Positions 46,555 to 56,405 are shown, counted from the first letter of the stretch. The stretch: 60,064 nucleotides of DNA from Paraperlucidibaca sp. (GCA_018066805.1 JAGPVX010000050.1:1-60064); one strand, 5' to 3'. Notes: generated by a model not told the origin, from the letters alone. Made by a program: numbers and translations.

Positions 46555-46735
46555 TTTCTCCGAGAGTGCCGCTGTTCGTCGTCTCCCTTGAACCCTGCGG
46601 TTCAAGGGGGATGCGGCGTCATAACATTAGGCTTTCCGACGGGCGGACATGCACACAGCTACAAACGAACACATCCCAATGGTTTAAACATCGGCTCAGG
46701 GGATATGAAAAACTGGCGAACACCCCAGAGAAGAA
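46555..46735 (-). ncRNA. ssrS: 6S RNA
   Basis: About 181 bases between zapA and fau, on their strand. The 5' side TTCTCTGGGGTGTTCG and the 3' side CACTCTCGGAGAA form the closing stem of 6S RNA. The conserved central element CCCCTGAGCCGATGTT, and TGAACCGCAGGGTTCAAGG, CGGCGTCATAAC-like and GCGGC segments, all parallel E. coli SsrS. It sequesters sigma-70 RNA polymerase in stationary phase. Ends are approximate. Confidence 0.88.
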
Positions 46736-46739
46736 CTTT

Positions 46740-46768
46740 AGTATACGCAAATGACTCAATATTGCTAA
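46740..46768 (-). promoter_or_regulatory. ssrS promoter
   Basis: On the minus strand: -35 TTAGCA (46763-46768), 17-base spacer, -10 TATACT (46740-46745), about six bases before the mapped-by-homology 5' end of 6S RNA. Confidence 0.7.
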
Positions 46769-46826
46769 GTCTAGTCTGTTATAAAACCGTAGCGTCTCAG
46801 CACGGTAGTTGCTAACGATGTTGCAA

Positions 46827-47123
46827 CTACGACTCTGTCAGCGCTACTTCCATCCGTTTTAGTAAGCCTGCCATGGTTTCGGCACTAACTTGCGGCTCGC
46901 TATCGGCTTGCTGCCGGCTTAATAGCTCATGGCTGATGTTCAGTGCAGCGATCACGGCAATGCGCTCTAGACCTAAAACTTTGCCACTGCCGCGAATTTC
47001 GCGCATTTTTCGATCAAGAAATTGTGCCGCGCGCTGCAAATTATCTTGCTCGGCGGGCGGACAGGCAATTTTGTACGCCTTATCGAGGATGAAAATATCC
47101 AATGTGTTGTTTTCTGCGCTCAT
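46827..47123 (-). CDS. zapA: Cell division protein ZapA
   Basis: Promotes FtsZ bundling at the division site; 98 residues. N-terminal beta region (LDIFILDKAYKIACPPAEQDNLQRAAQFLDRKMREIRGSG split over the Z-ring-binding domain), then a long C-terminal helix (LERIAVIAALNISHELL). It lies 25 bases downstream of the ZapB-like gene and upstream of 6S RNA, the conserved arrangement. Confidence 0.95.
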   Translation of the reverse strand: MSAENNTLDIFILDKAYKIACPPAEQDNLQRAAQFLDRKMREIRGSGKVLGLERIAVIAALNISHELLSRQQADSEPQVSAETMAGLLKRMEVALTES

Positions 47124-47148
47124 ATCGGGACCTATAGACGAGGCGGCA

Positions 47149-47358
47149 TTAGCTCGATGTATCGAGTGCTTTTAGCCGCGTGATGATGGCCTCGACGCGA
47201 TCGCGAGCGACCTCGTTGCGGTGTTTTAAATCTTCACGCTCGTTCTCAAGCTCAGTAACTCGGGCTTGTAGCGCGCTACATTGTTGTTGGCTGGCACGAT
47301 AACGCTCAAGCAATTGCTCAAGATGACGGCTCAGCGCTTGGAAATCTTGCTCACGCAT
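47149..47358 (-). CDS. ZapB-like coiled-coil protein (TIGR02449 type)
   Basis: 69-residue protein that is almost all coiled coil (MREQDFQALSRHLEQLLERY... RVTELENEREDLKHRNEVARDRVEAII). The ATG at 47358 was chosen as the length fits the family; an upstream in-frame start at 47403 would add 15 residues that overlap the divergent ygfB leader. Located next to zapA, it is probably a divisome or FtsZ-associated protein. No clear Shine-Dalgarno. Confidence 0.8.
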   Translation of the reverse strand: MREQDFQALSRHLEQLLERYRASQQQCSALQARVTELENEREDLKHRNEVARDRVEAIITRLKALDTSS

Positions 47359-47433
47359 ATTCGGTTCGCCGTGAAGAAAGTCAGCCGCTACTATAAGATT
47401 CATCCTTGCTCATGCCAACAGGAGGCCGACATC

Positions 47434-48033
47434 ATGCAAGCGGCGAATTTACCAACCCTAGAATCTCTCGCGCTGTTACTCAGCGAAGTAAACGCCGACT
47501 GTAGTAGCTCCGAGCTTCATGGTTTGATCTCTGGTCTATTGGTTGCTGGTGCGCGCTTAAACCGCCACGCCTTGATGAAAACACTGGAAGGCCATGCCGA
47601 CCCAGTATCTACCTTTTCTGACGGGATGATTGCCAGTCTTTGGCAGTTGCAGCTACAAACTTTGGAAGATTTAAACGCCGATGAGTTGTCGTTTAAGCCG
47701 ATGCTGCCCGATGACGACGAAGCGCTGAAGCTGCGGGTTGTCGCCTTGGCCGACTTTTGCCGTGGCTTGCTTGCTGGCATCGGTTTGGGCGCGCCGGCTA
47801 ATAGCCCAGTGCTGGCGGAAGCGTCTATGCGCGAAACATTGCAGGATTTAGCGCACATCACCCAGGTCGATAGCGTCGATGACGACGATGAAGAAGGCGA
47901 AGCTGCGTATTTAGAGCTGCATGAGTTTGTGCGTTTAGCCTCTATGCATTTGTTTGAAGAAATGGCGCCGCGCGAAGAGCATGGTCACGACTCTAGCAAT
48001 GAAAGCGAGTCCGACGATCCAACTTTCCACTGA
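47434..48033 (+). CDS. ygfB: UPF0149 family protein YgfB
   Basis: 199 residues. SSELHGLISGLLVAGARL near the N-terminus and FCRGLLAGIGLGAP in the middle mark the UPF0149/YgfB family; the C-terminus is acidic (DDDDEEGEAAYLEL, SNESESDDPTFH). In P. aeruginosa YgfB is reported to affect beta-lactamase expression through AlpA. AGGAGG lies nine bases before the ATG. It starts the ygfB-pepP-ubiH-ubiI operon, with pepP seven bases downstream. Confidence 0.92.
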   Translation: MQAANLPTLESLALLLSEVNADCSSSELHGLISGLLVAGARLNRHALMKTLEGHADPVSTFSDGMIASLWQLQLQTLEDLNADELSFKPMLPDDDEALKLRVVALADFCRGLLAGIGLGAPANSPVLAEASMRETLQDLAHITQVDSVDDDDEEGEAAYLELHEFVRLASMHLFEEMAPREEHGHDSSNESESDDPTFH

Positions 48034-48040
48034 GGCTTTT

Positions 48041-49363
48041 ATGACCGTTCGTATTTCGCCGGAAGAGTTTACTTGCCGCCGTCAGGCTTTGATGGCGCGT
48101 GTCGGCCGCGATGCCGCCGTGATTATTCCGGCAGCCGTGCATCATCGTCGCAATCGCGACACTGAATATCGCTATCGACAAGATTCGGACTTCTACTACC
48201 TCACTGGTTTTGCTGAGCCGGAAGCATTGCTGGTGCTGCTGCCAGGCCGAGCTGAAGGCGAGTTTGTGCTGTTTTGTCGCGACCGCGACCGCGCCATGGA
48301 AATTTGGAATGGCTACCGTGCGGGCCCCGAAGGTGCAGTCAGTGATTTTGGCGCAAGTCAGGCGTTTGTCATTGCTGATGTAGCTACTAAATTGCCTGAG
48401 TTGTTGGCTGGGCGTAAGCAGGTTTATGCGCCGATGGCGACAGAAACGGCTTTTGACGCTGATTTAGCTGGCTGGATAAACGCCGTGAGATCGCAGGCGC
48501 GTGCGGGTGTTGAGGCGCCGCAATCGCTGCATGCGATAGATCAGGCCTTGCATCCTTTGCGGTTGATTAAGTCGGCAGCTGAGATCGCGATTATGCAGGC
48601 GGCAGCGGATTTGAGCGCCGAAGGCCATCGCCGCGCCATGGCCGTGGCCAAAGCTGGGCGCTATGAGTACGAATTAGAGGCGGAATTGCTGCACAGCTTT
48701 ACTCGTCACGGCTGCATAGCGCCGGCCTACGGCAGCATTGTTGGCGGCGGCGCCAATGCCTGCATTTTGCATTACACCGAAAACAACGCCGAACTGCGCG
48801 ATGGCGATTTGGTATTGATTGATGCTGGCGGCGAGCTGGCCTATTACGCCGCTGACATCACGCGTACTTTTCCGGTAAATGGCCGTTTTTCAGCTGAGCA
48901 AAAAGCCTTGTATGAAGTGGTGTTAGCGGCTCAGCTCGCTGCCATCGATGTCGTGCAGGTGGGTAATTCTTGGCAGCTGCCGCACGAGACGGCGGTGCGC
49001 GTGCTGTGTGAAGGCTTGCTTGAGCTCGGTCTGCTTAAGGGCGAGCTTTCAGCGGTCATTGAAGGTGGCGATTATCGTCGCTTCTATATGCATCGCACCG
49101 GTCATTGGCTGGGCATGGATGTGCATGATGTCGGCGATTATCGTATCGATGGCGAATGGCGCGCATTTGCGCCGGGCATGGTGTTAACCGTGGAGCCGGG
49201 GCTTTATATCGCGCCTGATGACGACACAGTGGAAGCGCGTTGGCGCGGCATCGGCATTCGTATTGAGGATGATGTGGTGGTCACTGAATCTGGCCCTCAC
49301 GTGTTGACTGCGAAAGCGCCGAAAACCATTGCCGAGATTGAAGCTTTGGTGGGTAGCGCATGA
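48041..49363 (+). CDS. pepP: Xaa-Pro aminopeptidase P
   Basis: Removes an N-terminal residue before proline; 440 residues (E. coli 441). Pita-bread fold with the dinuclear manganese ligands D261, D272, H355, E385 and E409 in LIDAGGELAYYAADITRTFP, HRTGHWLGMDVHD, TVEPGLYI and IRIEDDVVVTE. N-terminal domain: RRNRDTEYRYRQDSDFYYLTGFAEPEA. GAGG lies six bases before the ATG. Its stop overlaps the ubiH start as ATGA. Confidence 0.96.
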   Translation: MTVRISPEEFTCRRQALMARVGRDAAVIIPAAVHHRRNRDTEYRYRQDSDFYYLTGFAEPEALLVLLPGRAEGEFVLFCRDRDRAMEIWNGYRAGPEGAVSDFGASQAFVIADVATKLPELLAGRKQVYAPMATETAFDADLAGWINAVRSQARAGVEAPQSLHAIDQALHPLRLIKSAAEIAIMQAAADLSAEGHRRAMAVAKAGRYEYELEAELLHSFTRHGCIAPAYGSIVGGGANACILHYTENNAELRDGDLVLIDAGGELAYYAADITRTFPVNGRFSAEQKALYEVVLAAQLAAIDVVQVGNSWQLPHETAVRVLCEGLLELGLLKGELSAVIEGGDYRRFYMHRTGHWLGMDVHDVGDYRIDGEWRAFAPGMVLTVEPGLYIAPDDDTVEARWRGIGIRIEDDVVVTESGPHVLTAKAPKTIAEIEALVGSA

Positions 49364-50634
49364 GCGACTTGGCCGATTCGGGTGTAGTGATTGTCGGTGG
49401 CGGTATGGTCGGCGTCACGCTGGCGCTGCTCATTGCTAAGGCTGCGCCAGAGTTGTCAGTGACTTTGTTGGAGGCAGCTAAATTGCCGCCTGCACTCGCG
49501 CCCGGTCAGAGCCCTAGCTATACGCCAAGCTTCGATGCGCGCAATACAGCTTTGTCGCGGCGCAGCATTGAGGCATTTAAAGAGCTTGGCGTATGGTCTG
49601 AGCTGGCGCCACATGCGACGCCGATTCATCAGATTCATGTCTCTGATAAGGGTCAATTTGGCATGGCGCGCTTGAGTGCGGCCGAGGAAAATGTCGATAG
49701 CTTTGGCTATGTGGTAGAAAATGCGTGGTTGGGGGCAGTTCTGCTGGCGGCGTTGCGGCGCTGCCCATCGGTGAGTCTAAAAGATGGCGTGCGCGTGACA
49801 CAGGTGACGAGCACGGCCGAGATGGCGCAAGTACGTTACCGCGCGGCCGATTCGCAAGGCGCTGAAGAGACACTTTTATCCACGCCGCTGCTCATTGCCG
49901 CCGATGGCGCGCAATCACAAAGTCGCGCTTGGTTAGGTATCGATGTGCGCAGCCAACCATACGGCCAAACCGCCATAGTTACCGCGTGTGAGACTAGTCT
50001 GCCGCATGAGCAAGTCGCCTACGAGCGCTTCACCGCCGATGGCCCGATAGCGCTGCTACCGCTACCTGATTTGCCCATCAACGTGGCAGATGCCACCGCC
50101 GCTGGCTGTCGCCGCTCATTGGTCTGGGCTTTAAATGAAGCTGAAGCCGCGCGAGTACAGACGCTAAATGACGCCGACTTTATCGCCGCTCTGCAAAAAG
50201 CTTTCGGTCGCCGCGCCGGTCGCTTCCTGCGCGTTGGCAAGCGCCACGCCTACCCCCTCACGCTCATGGTCGCCAGCCAGCAAGTGCAAGGTCGCGCCGT
50301 GATTTTAGGCAATGCCGCGCACAGCCTGCACCCCGTTGCTGGCCAGGGCTACAACCTCTGTGTGCGCGATGCCCTCGTGCTGAGCGCACAGCTCGCGGAT
50401 GCGCATCAGCAGGGCAAAGACTTAGGCGATAAGAAAGATTTAGCCGCCTACGCCGCCGCCCGCACGCAAGATCAATCGCAAATTATTCGCTTCTCCGACA
50501 GCCTCGTGCGCGGCTTCTCCACGGCAAATCCAGCGCTGAGCTTGCTGCGTAACATTGGCCTAGTGGGTTTTGATGTCTTGCCCGGTGCGAAACCAGCTTT
50601 GGCTCGTTATGCCATGGGGCTCAACCATGCCTAA
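49360..50634 (+). CDS. ubiH: Ubiquinone hydroxylase UbiH
   Basis: FAD-dependent monooxygenase of ubiquinone synthesis (hydroxylation at C4 of the ring); 424 residues. FAD site GVVIVGGGMVGVTLALLIA (residues about 7-25), AADGAQSQSRAWLGID, and the second FAD motif VILGNAAHSLHPVAGQGYNLCVRDAL. Starts ATGA-coupled to pepP and overlaps ubiI by eight bases. UbiH is assigned by order (pepP-ubiH-ubiI as in E. coli and Pseudomonas); paralogues in this family cannot be separated by motif alone. Confidence 0.92.
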   Translation: MSDLADSGVVIVGGGMVGVTLALLIAKAAPELSVTLLEAAKLPPALAPGQSPSYTPSFDARNTALSRRSIEAFKELGVWSELAPHATPIHQIHVSDKGQFGMARLSAAEENVDSFGYVVENAWLGAVLLAALRRCPSVSLKDGVRVTQVTSTAEMAQVRYRAADSQGAEETLLSTPLLIAADGAQSQSRAWLGIDVRSQPYGQTAIVTACETSLPHEQVAYERFTADGPIALLPLPDLPINVADATAAGCRRSLVWALNEAEAARVQTLNDADFIAALQKAFGRRAGRFLRVGKRHAYPLTLMVASQQVQGRAVILGNAAHSLHPVAGQGYNLCVRDALVLSAQLADAHQQGKDLGDKKDLAAYAAARTQDQSQIIRFSDSLVRGFSTANPALSLLRNIGLVGFDVLPGAKPALARYAMGLNHA

Positions 50635-51838
50635 GACTTCTGAACAATTCGACATGATCGTGATTGGTGCTGGCCTCGTTGGCAGCGCGTTTGTTTTGCG
50701 CTTGCGTCAGCAGGCCGTTGCTCGCGATTTGCGTATTGCCGTGGTCGAGCGCTCATTGCCGCCAACGCCGGCAGCAGCAAATGAGCACTGGGGTTTACGT
50801 GTTTCGGCGCTGTCGCCAGAAAGCGTGAGCTTGCTTCAAGCCGCCGGACTACACGCAAAATGGCCGCAGCTACGGCCCGCACCCTATGCCGATATGCGCG
50901 TATGGGATGCCGATGGCACCGGTGCTGTGCATTTCAGCGCAAAAGCCGCGGGCGTGGAAAGCTTAGGCGTGCTCATTGAAAATGCCGCCCTGCAAACTGC
51001 GCTTTGGCAGCAGGTCACGCAAGACTCGGGCTTGAGTATTTATGCCCCGCAAGCGTGGACTAATCTTGAGCGCGGGCTTGGCGATTGGTGTTTGACGCTC
51101 AGCGACGGTACTGCGCTACACGCGCCGTTGGTTATCGCCGCCGATGGCGCGCAGTCGCGCGTGCGTGAGCTGGCCGGTATCGCTGTGGCGCAACGCGACT
51201 ATCATCAGCGCGGCGTGGTGTGCACCGTTGAGCACGAAAAGCCGCATGAGGCCACGGCTTGGCAGCGCTTTTTGAACACGGGCCCGCTGGCATTTTTGCC
51301 CACCGATCATCCGCAACAATCATCGATAGTGTGGACTTTGCCCAGCGAGCAGGCGCAAGCCTATTGCGCAATGCCCGTGGCTGAATTTGAGCAAGCCTTG
51401 GCTCAAGCTTTTGAGCACAAGTTGGGCGCTGTTGAGCTCCTTGGCGAGCGCGCCAGCTTTCCGCTATTGGCGCAGCATGCCGAGCATTACGCCTGCGATG
51501 GCGTGGTGTTAATCGGTGATGCCGCGCACAGTATTCATCCGCTCGCCGGCCAGGGCGTCAATCTTGGCTTCCTCGATGTTGCCGCACTAGTCGATGCACT
51601 AGTGGCACAGCGCAAAGCCGGCTTGTCGTGGGCGCATGAGCGTGCGCAACGCCAATACAGCCGCGCTCGTCGTGGCCACAACGGCCTAATGATGCATGCC
51701 ATGAGTGGCTTCGACTTGCTCTTTGCCAGCGAGCTGCCGGCGCTACGCGTGCTGCGCAACATCGGCATGAAGGCTTTTGAGAAAAGTGGGCTAGTAAAGC
51801 AGCACATTGCACAAACGGCATTGCAGGGACGGCGCTAG
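50627..51838 (+). CDS. ubiI: UbiH/UbiI/VisC-family FAD monooxygenase
   Basis: 403-residue paralogue of UbiH, expected to hydroxylate the ubiquinone ring at another carbon (C5 for UbiI). FAD motif DMIVIGAGLVGSAFVLRLRQ, AADGAQSRVRELAGI, and VVLIGDAAHSIHPLAGQGVNLGFLDVAAL. The ATG at 50627 lies inside the end of ubiH, an eight-base overlap. By position it corresponds to UbiI/VisC; UbiF is less likely but not excluded. Confidence 0.88.
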   Translation: MPKTSEQFDMIVIGAGLVGSAFVLRLRQQAVARDLRIAVVERSLPPTPAAANEHWGLRVSALSPESVSLLQAAGLHAKWPQLRPAPYADMRVWDADGTGAVHFSAKAAGVESLGVLIENAALQTALWQQVTQDSGLSIYAPQAWTNLERGLGDWCLTLSDGTALHAPLVIAADGAQSRVRELAGIAVAQRDYHQRGVVCTVEHEKPHEATAWQRFLNTGPLAFLPTDHPQQSSIVWTLPSEQAQAYCAMPVAEFEQALAQAFEHKLGAVELLGERASFPLLAQHAEHYACDGVVLIGDAAHSIHPLAGQGVNLGFLDVAALVDALVAQRKAGLSWAHERAQRQYSRARRGHNGLMMHAMSGFDLLFASELPALRVLRNIGMKAFEKSGLVKQHIAQTALQGRR

Positions 51839-51884
51839 ACTCGCTACCATTAGGCACAAAATAACAATAACGCAGGATGCACTC

Positions 51885-53285
51885 ATGGCCGCTAAGCGCC
51901 TCAGCCTCGCCGACTCCTTCTTTCTTAACGCCGAATCTCGCGATGCCTATATGCATGTGGCTATGCTGCATCGCTATGCCTTGCCCGAGGGCGCTGGCCC
52001 TGATTGGGTCGGTCAGATGATCGCGCGCATGAAAAGCTATCCGGTTGATCAATCGCCATTTAATTTGCGTCTAAAAACCGGTCTTGGTAGCAAGGTCGCT
52101 CCCGCTTGGGAGGTCGATGATAAAATTGATATCGACTATCACCTACGCCATGCTGCATTGCCTCATCCCGGTGGCGAGCGCGAACTTGGCGTGCTGATTT
52201 CGCGTCTGCATAGCCAGCCATTAGATAAGAATCGCCCGCTTTGGGAATGCACCATCATTGAAGGGCTTGATGACGGCAGTTTTGCAATTTATTTCAAAAT
52301 TCATCACGCCTTAATGGATGGCATGTCGGGCTCACGCACCATGAGTCGTTGCTTAAGCCCTGATCCCAGCAACACCAATATGCCGGCCTTTTGGGCGATG
52401 CCACCACTCAAACGTGCTAGCGCCGCCGTGCCGAAAGCCATTGCTGAGTCTGCTCAAGCGCTAGCTCGCACTAATGTACTGAGCGTGCTTGGTCAATCCT
52501 TTAAGGCTTGGATGCGCATGCTTCGAGCTACGCCAGAGTCTGGCTTGATTGGTCCTTATCGCTCGCCAAGCTGCTCACTCAACGCCATTGTTAGCCCGCA
52601 ACGCCGCTTCGCGACGCAAAGCTTGCCTATCGACCGCATGAAAGCCGTCGCTACAAATGCTGGTGGAACGCTCAATGACATCGTGCTCGCAGTGTGTGCG
52701 ACCGCGCTCCGACGCTACCTGCTCGAGCAGGGCGACTTGCCCATTAAGCCCTTGGTGTCTTCAATTCCTGTCTCGATTCGCACGCGCGAAGAAGCTGGCG
52801 AAGGCAATGGTATTAGCCTCGCTTTGGCCTCGCTAGGCACGCATATTGCCGATCCGAAAGCGCGTTTTGAGCACATCAAAGCCTCCATGCAGGCCAATAA
52901 AGACTTGCTCGGCACGCTCTCCAAGCCGGCCATGACGCTTTACACCAACCTGCTCATGGCGCCGTTTATGATCGGCCAGATGACGGGCTTGGCAGCGCGC
53001 ACTAAGCGCCCGATGTACAACACCATGGTCTCCAATGTGCCAGGCCCGACCGAAGTGCTGTATTTAAATGGCGCGCGTTTGCTCAGCGCCTACCCGGTGT
53101 CGCTGATTTTTAATGGCCAAGCATTGAACATCACCTTGTTGTCTTACGACGGCCATATGCACTTTGGCTTCACGGCATGTCGCGTGGCGCTGCCGCGTGT
53201 GCAAAAAATTGCCGTGTATTTGGGTGAGGCGCTAGAAGAAATCGAACGTGATTATGCCTGTGGCATCAGCGCATCAGTGGCATAA
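51885..53285 (+). CDS. Wax ester synthase/diacylglycerol acyltransferase (WS/DGAT)
   Basis: 466-residue acyltransferase that makes wax esters or triacylglycerol from acyl-CoA with an alcohol or diacylglycerol, at the membrane. Catalytic HHxxxDG is HHALMDG with H140, H141 and D145. Family blocks PLWECTIIEGL, NDIVLAVCATALRRYLLEQG and the C-terminal VSNVPGPTEVLYLNGARL are all present. AGGA lies about nine bases before the ATG. It sits between ubiI and nuoA on the same strand; a hairpin after it and the new leader suggest it is not part of the nuo operon. Confidence 0.9.
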   Translation: MAAKRLSLADSFFLNAESRDAYMHVAMLHRYALPEGAGPDWVGQMIARMKSYPVDQSPFNLRLKTGLGSKVAPAWEVDDKIDIDYHLRHAALPHPGGERELGVLISRLHSQPLDKNRPLWECTIIEGLDDGSFAIYFKIHHALMDGMSGSRTMSRCLSPDPSNTNMPAFWAMPPLKRASAAVPKAIAESAQALARTNVLSVLGQSFKAWMRMLRATPESGLIGPYRSPSCSLNAIVSPQRRFATQSLPIDRMKAVATNAGGTLNDIVLAVCATALRRYLLEQGDLPIKPLVSSIPVSIRTREEAGEGNGISLALASLGTHIADPKARFEHIKASMQANKDLLGTLSKPAMTLYTNLLMAPFMIGQMTGLAARTKRPMYNTMVSNVPGPTEVLYLNGARLLSAYPVSLIFNGQALNITLLSYDGHMHFGFTACRVALPRVQKIAVYLGEALEEIERDYACGISASVA

Positions 53286-53306
53286 AGCCTATGGCTAGAT
53301 TCATAA

Positions 53307-53324
53307 ACACCACCATCGTGGTGT
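53307..53324 (+). terminator. Hairpin after the WS/DGAT gene
   Basis: ACACCAC, loop CATC, GTGGTGT: a perfect seven-base stem, 21 bases after the stop. No U run follows, so this is a weak terminator call. Confidence 0.4.
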
Positions 53325-53386
53325 GGAATTAAGTCGCCCAAAAGCGTATCCTCCGCGCGAAATCTTGTTCTGTAAGGTTGGTTTTT

Positions 53387-53408
53387 GAGCAAACGATCTG
53401 ATTTGCTC
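53387..53408 (+). promoter_or_regulatory. Hairpin in the nuo leader
   Basis: GAGCAAA (53387-53393) pairs with TTTGCTC (53402-53408) around an eight-base loop, 42 bases before nuoA. It may be an operator or an RNA stem; no known motif is recognised. No promoter boxes are convincing in this 165-base gap. Confidence 0.35.
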
Positions 53409-53450
53409 TAAAAGCCAGCCGCTACCAGCGGTGCGACTGAGGAGTGAGCA

Positions 53451-53879
53451 ATGACGCCAGACGTCATGGAAACAGCCAGTTACTGGTCTTTCGGCATCTT
53501 TCTACTCGGCATTGTCGGCATGTGCTGCTTCATGCTGTTTGTCCCCTATTTTCTGGGTGGCCGCGACTGGGGCCGAGCCAAAAACGATCCTTTTGAGTCC
53601 GGCATTGTGCCGCAGGGTGGCGCGCGCCTTCGGGTGTCGGCGAAGTTCTATCTGGTCGCCATGTTCTTCGTGATTTTCGACGTTGAAGCCCTGTTTTTAT
53701 ACGCTTGGGCCATCTCTATCCGCGACGTTGGCTGGCTAGGCTTTATCGAAGCGGCCATCTTTATTTTTGTGCTGCTCGCCGGCCTATTTTATCTTTGGCG
53801 AGTTGGTGCGCTAGATTGGGCGCCAGAAGCCCGTCGCAAGCGTGCTGCGCGTTTAGCTGCCGACAAAAAAGCATCCTGA
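53451..53879 (+). CDS. nuoA: NADH-quinone oxidoreductase subunit A
   Basis: Small membrane subunit of complex I, at the quinone-channel interface; 142 residues, three helices (about 12-35, 66-88, 95-115). The conserved loop and helix [13 protein letters not shown] and [15 protein letters not shown] carry the family acidic residues. GAGGAG lies six bases before the ATG. First gene of the nuo operon; nuoB follows after ten bases. Confidence 0.96.
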   Translation: MTPDVMETASYWSFGIFLLGIVGMCCFMLFVPYFLGGRDWGRAKNDPFESGIVPQGGARLRVSAKFYLVAMFFVIFDVEALFLYAWAISIRDVGWLGFIEAAIFIFVLLAGLFYLWRVGALDWAPEARRKRAARLAADKKAS

Positions 53880-53889
53880 GGCTTATTGC

Positions 53890-54567
53890 ATGAAATACAC
53901 CCTCACCAAAATTGATCCAAACGCCGCCAACGATGTTTATCCAATTCAGCAAACGCAAACTGGCGTGCCTGATCCCATCGAAGAGCAGGTCAACAAAAGC
54001 GTTTTTCTAGGCCGCCTCGAAGACATGATTCATGGCGCGGTGAACTGGGGTCGTAAAAACTCTTTATGGCCCTATAACTTCGGCCTGTCGTGCTGCTACG
54101 TGGAAATGGCCACCGCCTTTACTGCGCCACACGACGTTGCGCGTTTTGGTGCCGAGGTGATTCGCGCCTCACCACGCCAAGCCGACGTAATGGTCATTGC
54201 CGGCACTTGCTTCATGAAAATGGCGCCTGTAGTTCAGCGCTTATATGAGCAAATGCTCGAACCGAAATGGGTTATTTCCATGGGTGCCTGCGCGAACTCG
54301 GGCGGCATGTACGACATTTATTCTGTGGTGCAAGGCGTCGATAAGTTCTTGCCCGTCGATGTTTATATCCCCGGCTGCCCGCCGCGCCCCGAAGCCTTCT
54401 TGCAAGCATTGATGATTCTGCAAGAGCAAATTGGCAAAGAGCGTCGTCCGCTGTCGTGGGTGATGGGCGATCAGGGCATATACAAGCCTGAGCTCACGCC
54501 TAAGCGCGACGAGAAAAATGCTGAGCGTATTGAGGTGGTGAATTTACGCACCCCCGATAACGTATAA
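53890..54567 (+). CDS. nuoB: NADH-quinone oxidoreductase subunit B
   Basis: Carries iron-sulfur cluster N2, which passes electrons to ubiquinone; 225 residues. The four ligands are C68 and C69 (LSCCYVEM), C134 ([10 protein letters not shown]) and C163 (IPGCPPRPE), at the same spacing as E. coli. GAGG at the end of nuoA is upstream of the ATG. In operon with nuoA and nuoCD. Confidence 0.97.
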   Translation: MKYTLTKIDPNAANDVYPIQQTQTGVPDPIEEQVNKSVFLGRLEDMIHGAVNWGRKNSLWPYNFGLSCCYVEMATAFTAPHDVARFGAEVIRASPRQADVMVIAGTCFMKMAPVVQRLYEQMLEPKWVISMGACANSGGMYDIYSVVQGVDKFLPVDVYIPGCPPRPEAFLQALMILQEQIGKERRPLSWVMGDQGIYKPELTPKRDEKNAERIEVVNLRTPDNV

Positions 54568-54602
54568 CGCCGACCTAACACAATTGAGTGACGACAAGAC
54601 TG

Positions 54603-56405
54603 ATGGCTGAAGACGTCCCCATGGCATCTATTACAGTAACTTCCAACGCCGCACCATTGCCTGGTGCCGAGTTTGCCGTGGTGCGCGAGCTTAGCGACCG
54701 TTTTGGCGGCGATCAGTTGGTTTTCCAGCCCACCAAAGATGGCGTGCCGACGCTTTGGGTGCCGCGCAGCTTGATTCGTGATGTTCTGCGCTTTTTAAAG
54801 CAAGTTCCTAAGCCCTACAGCATGCTTTATGACTTGTCGGCGGTGGATGAGCGCCTGCGCAAGCACCGTTTCGGCTTGCCGGCTTCCGATTACACGATGT
54901 TTTATCATCTGTTATCGATCGATCGTAATAGCGATGTTCGTATCAAGGTTGCGCTCTCGGCTGATGATCTGAGCATTCCTACGGTGACACCGGTATTTGC
55001 CAATGCGAATTGGTATGAGCGCGAAGTTATCGATCTTTTTGGTATCGACTTTCCTGGTCATCCACAGCCATTCCGCCTATTGATGCCGCGCACTTGGGTT
55101 GGTCATCCGCTGCGTAAAGATTATCCCGCGCGCGCCACTGAATTTGACCCGTTCCAGCTCACCGCCTTGCGCCAAGACCAAGAGCAGGAAGCGCTGCGCT
55201 TCAACCCCGAAGAATGGGGCATGAAAAAAGGCAATGATGAGTCGGACTTTATGTTCCTCAACTTAGGCCCGAACCACCCGTCTGCTCACGGTGCCTTCCG
55301 CATCGTTTTGCAGCTCGATGGCGAAGAAATTGTCGATTGTGTGCCCGATATTGGCTACCACCATCGCGGCGCGGAAAAAATGGCCGAGCGTCAGACCTGG
55401 CACAGTTTCATCCCCTACACCGACCGTATCGATTACCTCGGCGGCGTGATGAACAACATGCCCTATGTGCTGGCGGTCGAGCAGCTCGCCGGCATTCAAG
55501 TGCCAGCGCGTGTGCAAACCATCCGTGTGATGTTGTCAGAGTTTTTCCGCATCACCTCGCACTTGCTGTTTCTCGGCACCTATATCCAAGATTTCGGCGG
55601 CATGACGCCGATCTTCTTTATGTTCTCCGATCGTAAAAAGGCCTATGACGTTATCGAGGCCATTACCGGATTCCGTATGCATCCGGCCTGGTTCCGTATC
55701 GGTGGCGTTGCTCACGATCTGCCCAATGGTTGGGAGCGTTTGGTTCGCGAGTTCTTGGCGTGGATGCCTAAGCGTCTGAAAGAATACGAAAAAGCCGCGA
55801 TGGAAAATGGCGTGCTGAAAAACCGCGCCATCGATATTGCCAAATACAACAGCGCCGAAGCCATCGAATGGGGCGTTACCGGCCCAGGCTTACGTGCGAC
55901 TGGCGTCGATTTCGATTTGCGTAAAGCGCGTCCGTATTCGGGCTATGAAAACTTCGAATTTGAAGTGCCTTTAGCGCATAACGGCGATGCCTATGATCGT
56001 GGCATGGTGCGCTTGGAAGAGATGCGCCAGTCGCTGCGCATCATTCAGCAGTGCGTCGATAATATGCCGTCCGGTCCATTCAAGGCCGATCACCCGCTGT
56101 CGGTGCCGCCACCAAAAGATCGCACGCTGCAAGATATTGAAACGCTGATTCACCATTTCACTAGCGTGTCGTGGGGGCCAGTCATGCCCGAGGGTGAGGC
56201 CAGCTTTATGGTCGAGGCCACGAAAGGCATCAATAGCTATTATCTGACCTCGGATAAGAACACGATGAGCTACCGGACTCGTATCCGCACGCCATCGTTT
56301 GCGCATTTGCAGCAAATTCCCTCGGTGATTCGCGGCGCGATGATCCCGGATCTTATTGCCTATTTGGCTTCCATTGACTTCGTGATGGCCGACGTTGACC
56401 GATAA
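54603..56405 (+). CDS. nuoC: NADH-quinone oxidoreductase fused subunit CD
   Basis: 600-residue fusion of the 30-kDa (NuoC, about 1-190) and 49-kDa (NuoD, about 215-600) subunits, joined through [28 protein letters not shown]. The fusion is typical of gammaproteobacteria. NuoC block: [21 protein letters not shown]. NuoD block: [32 protein letters not shown] near the quinone site, ending FVMADVDR as in E. coli. The ATG at 54603 gives the E. coli length; a GTG at 54588 and an ATG at 54621 are alternatives, none with a strong Shine-Dalgarno. It overlaps nuoE as TAATG. Confidence 0.96.
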   Translation: MAEDVPMASITVTSNAAPLPGAEFAVVRELSDRFGGDQLVFQPTKDGVPTLWVPRSLIRDVLRFLKQVPKPYSMLYDLSAVDERLRKHRFGLPASDYTMFYHLLSIDRNSDVRIKVALSADDLSIPTVTPVFANANWYEREVIDLFGIDFPGHPQPFRLLMPRTWVGHPLRKDYPARATEFDPFQLTALRQDQEQEALRFNPEEWGMKKGNDESDFMFLNLGPNHPSAHGAFRIVLQLDGEEIVDCVPDIGYHHRGAEKMAERQTWHSFIPYTDRIDYLGGVMNNMPYVLAVEQLAGIQVPARVQTIRVMLSEFFRITSHLLFLGTYIQDFGGMTPIFFMFSDRKKAYDVIEAITGFRMHPAWFRIGGVAHDLPNGWERLVREFLAWMPKRLKEYEKAAMENGVLKNRAIDIAKYNSAEAIEWGVTGPGLRATGVDFDLRKARPYSGYENFEFEVPLAHNGDAYDRGMVRLEEMRQSLRIIQQCVDNMPSGPFKADHPLSVPPPKDRTLQDIETLIHHFTSVSWGPVMPEGEASFMVEATKGINSYYLTSDKNTMSYRTRIRTPSFAHLQQIPSVIRGAMIPDLIAYLASIDFVMADVDR

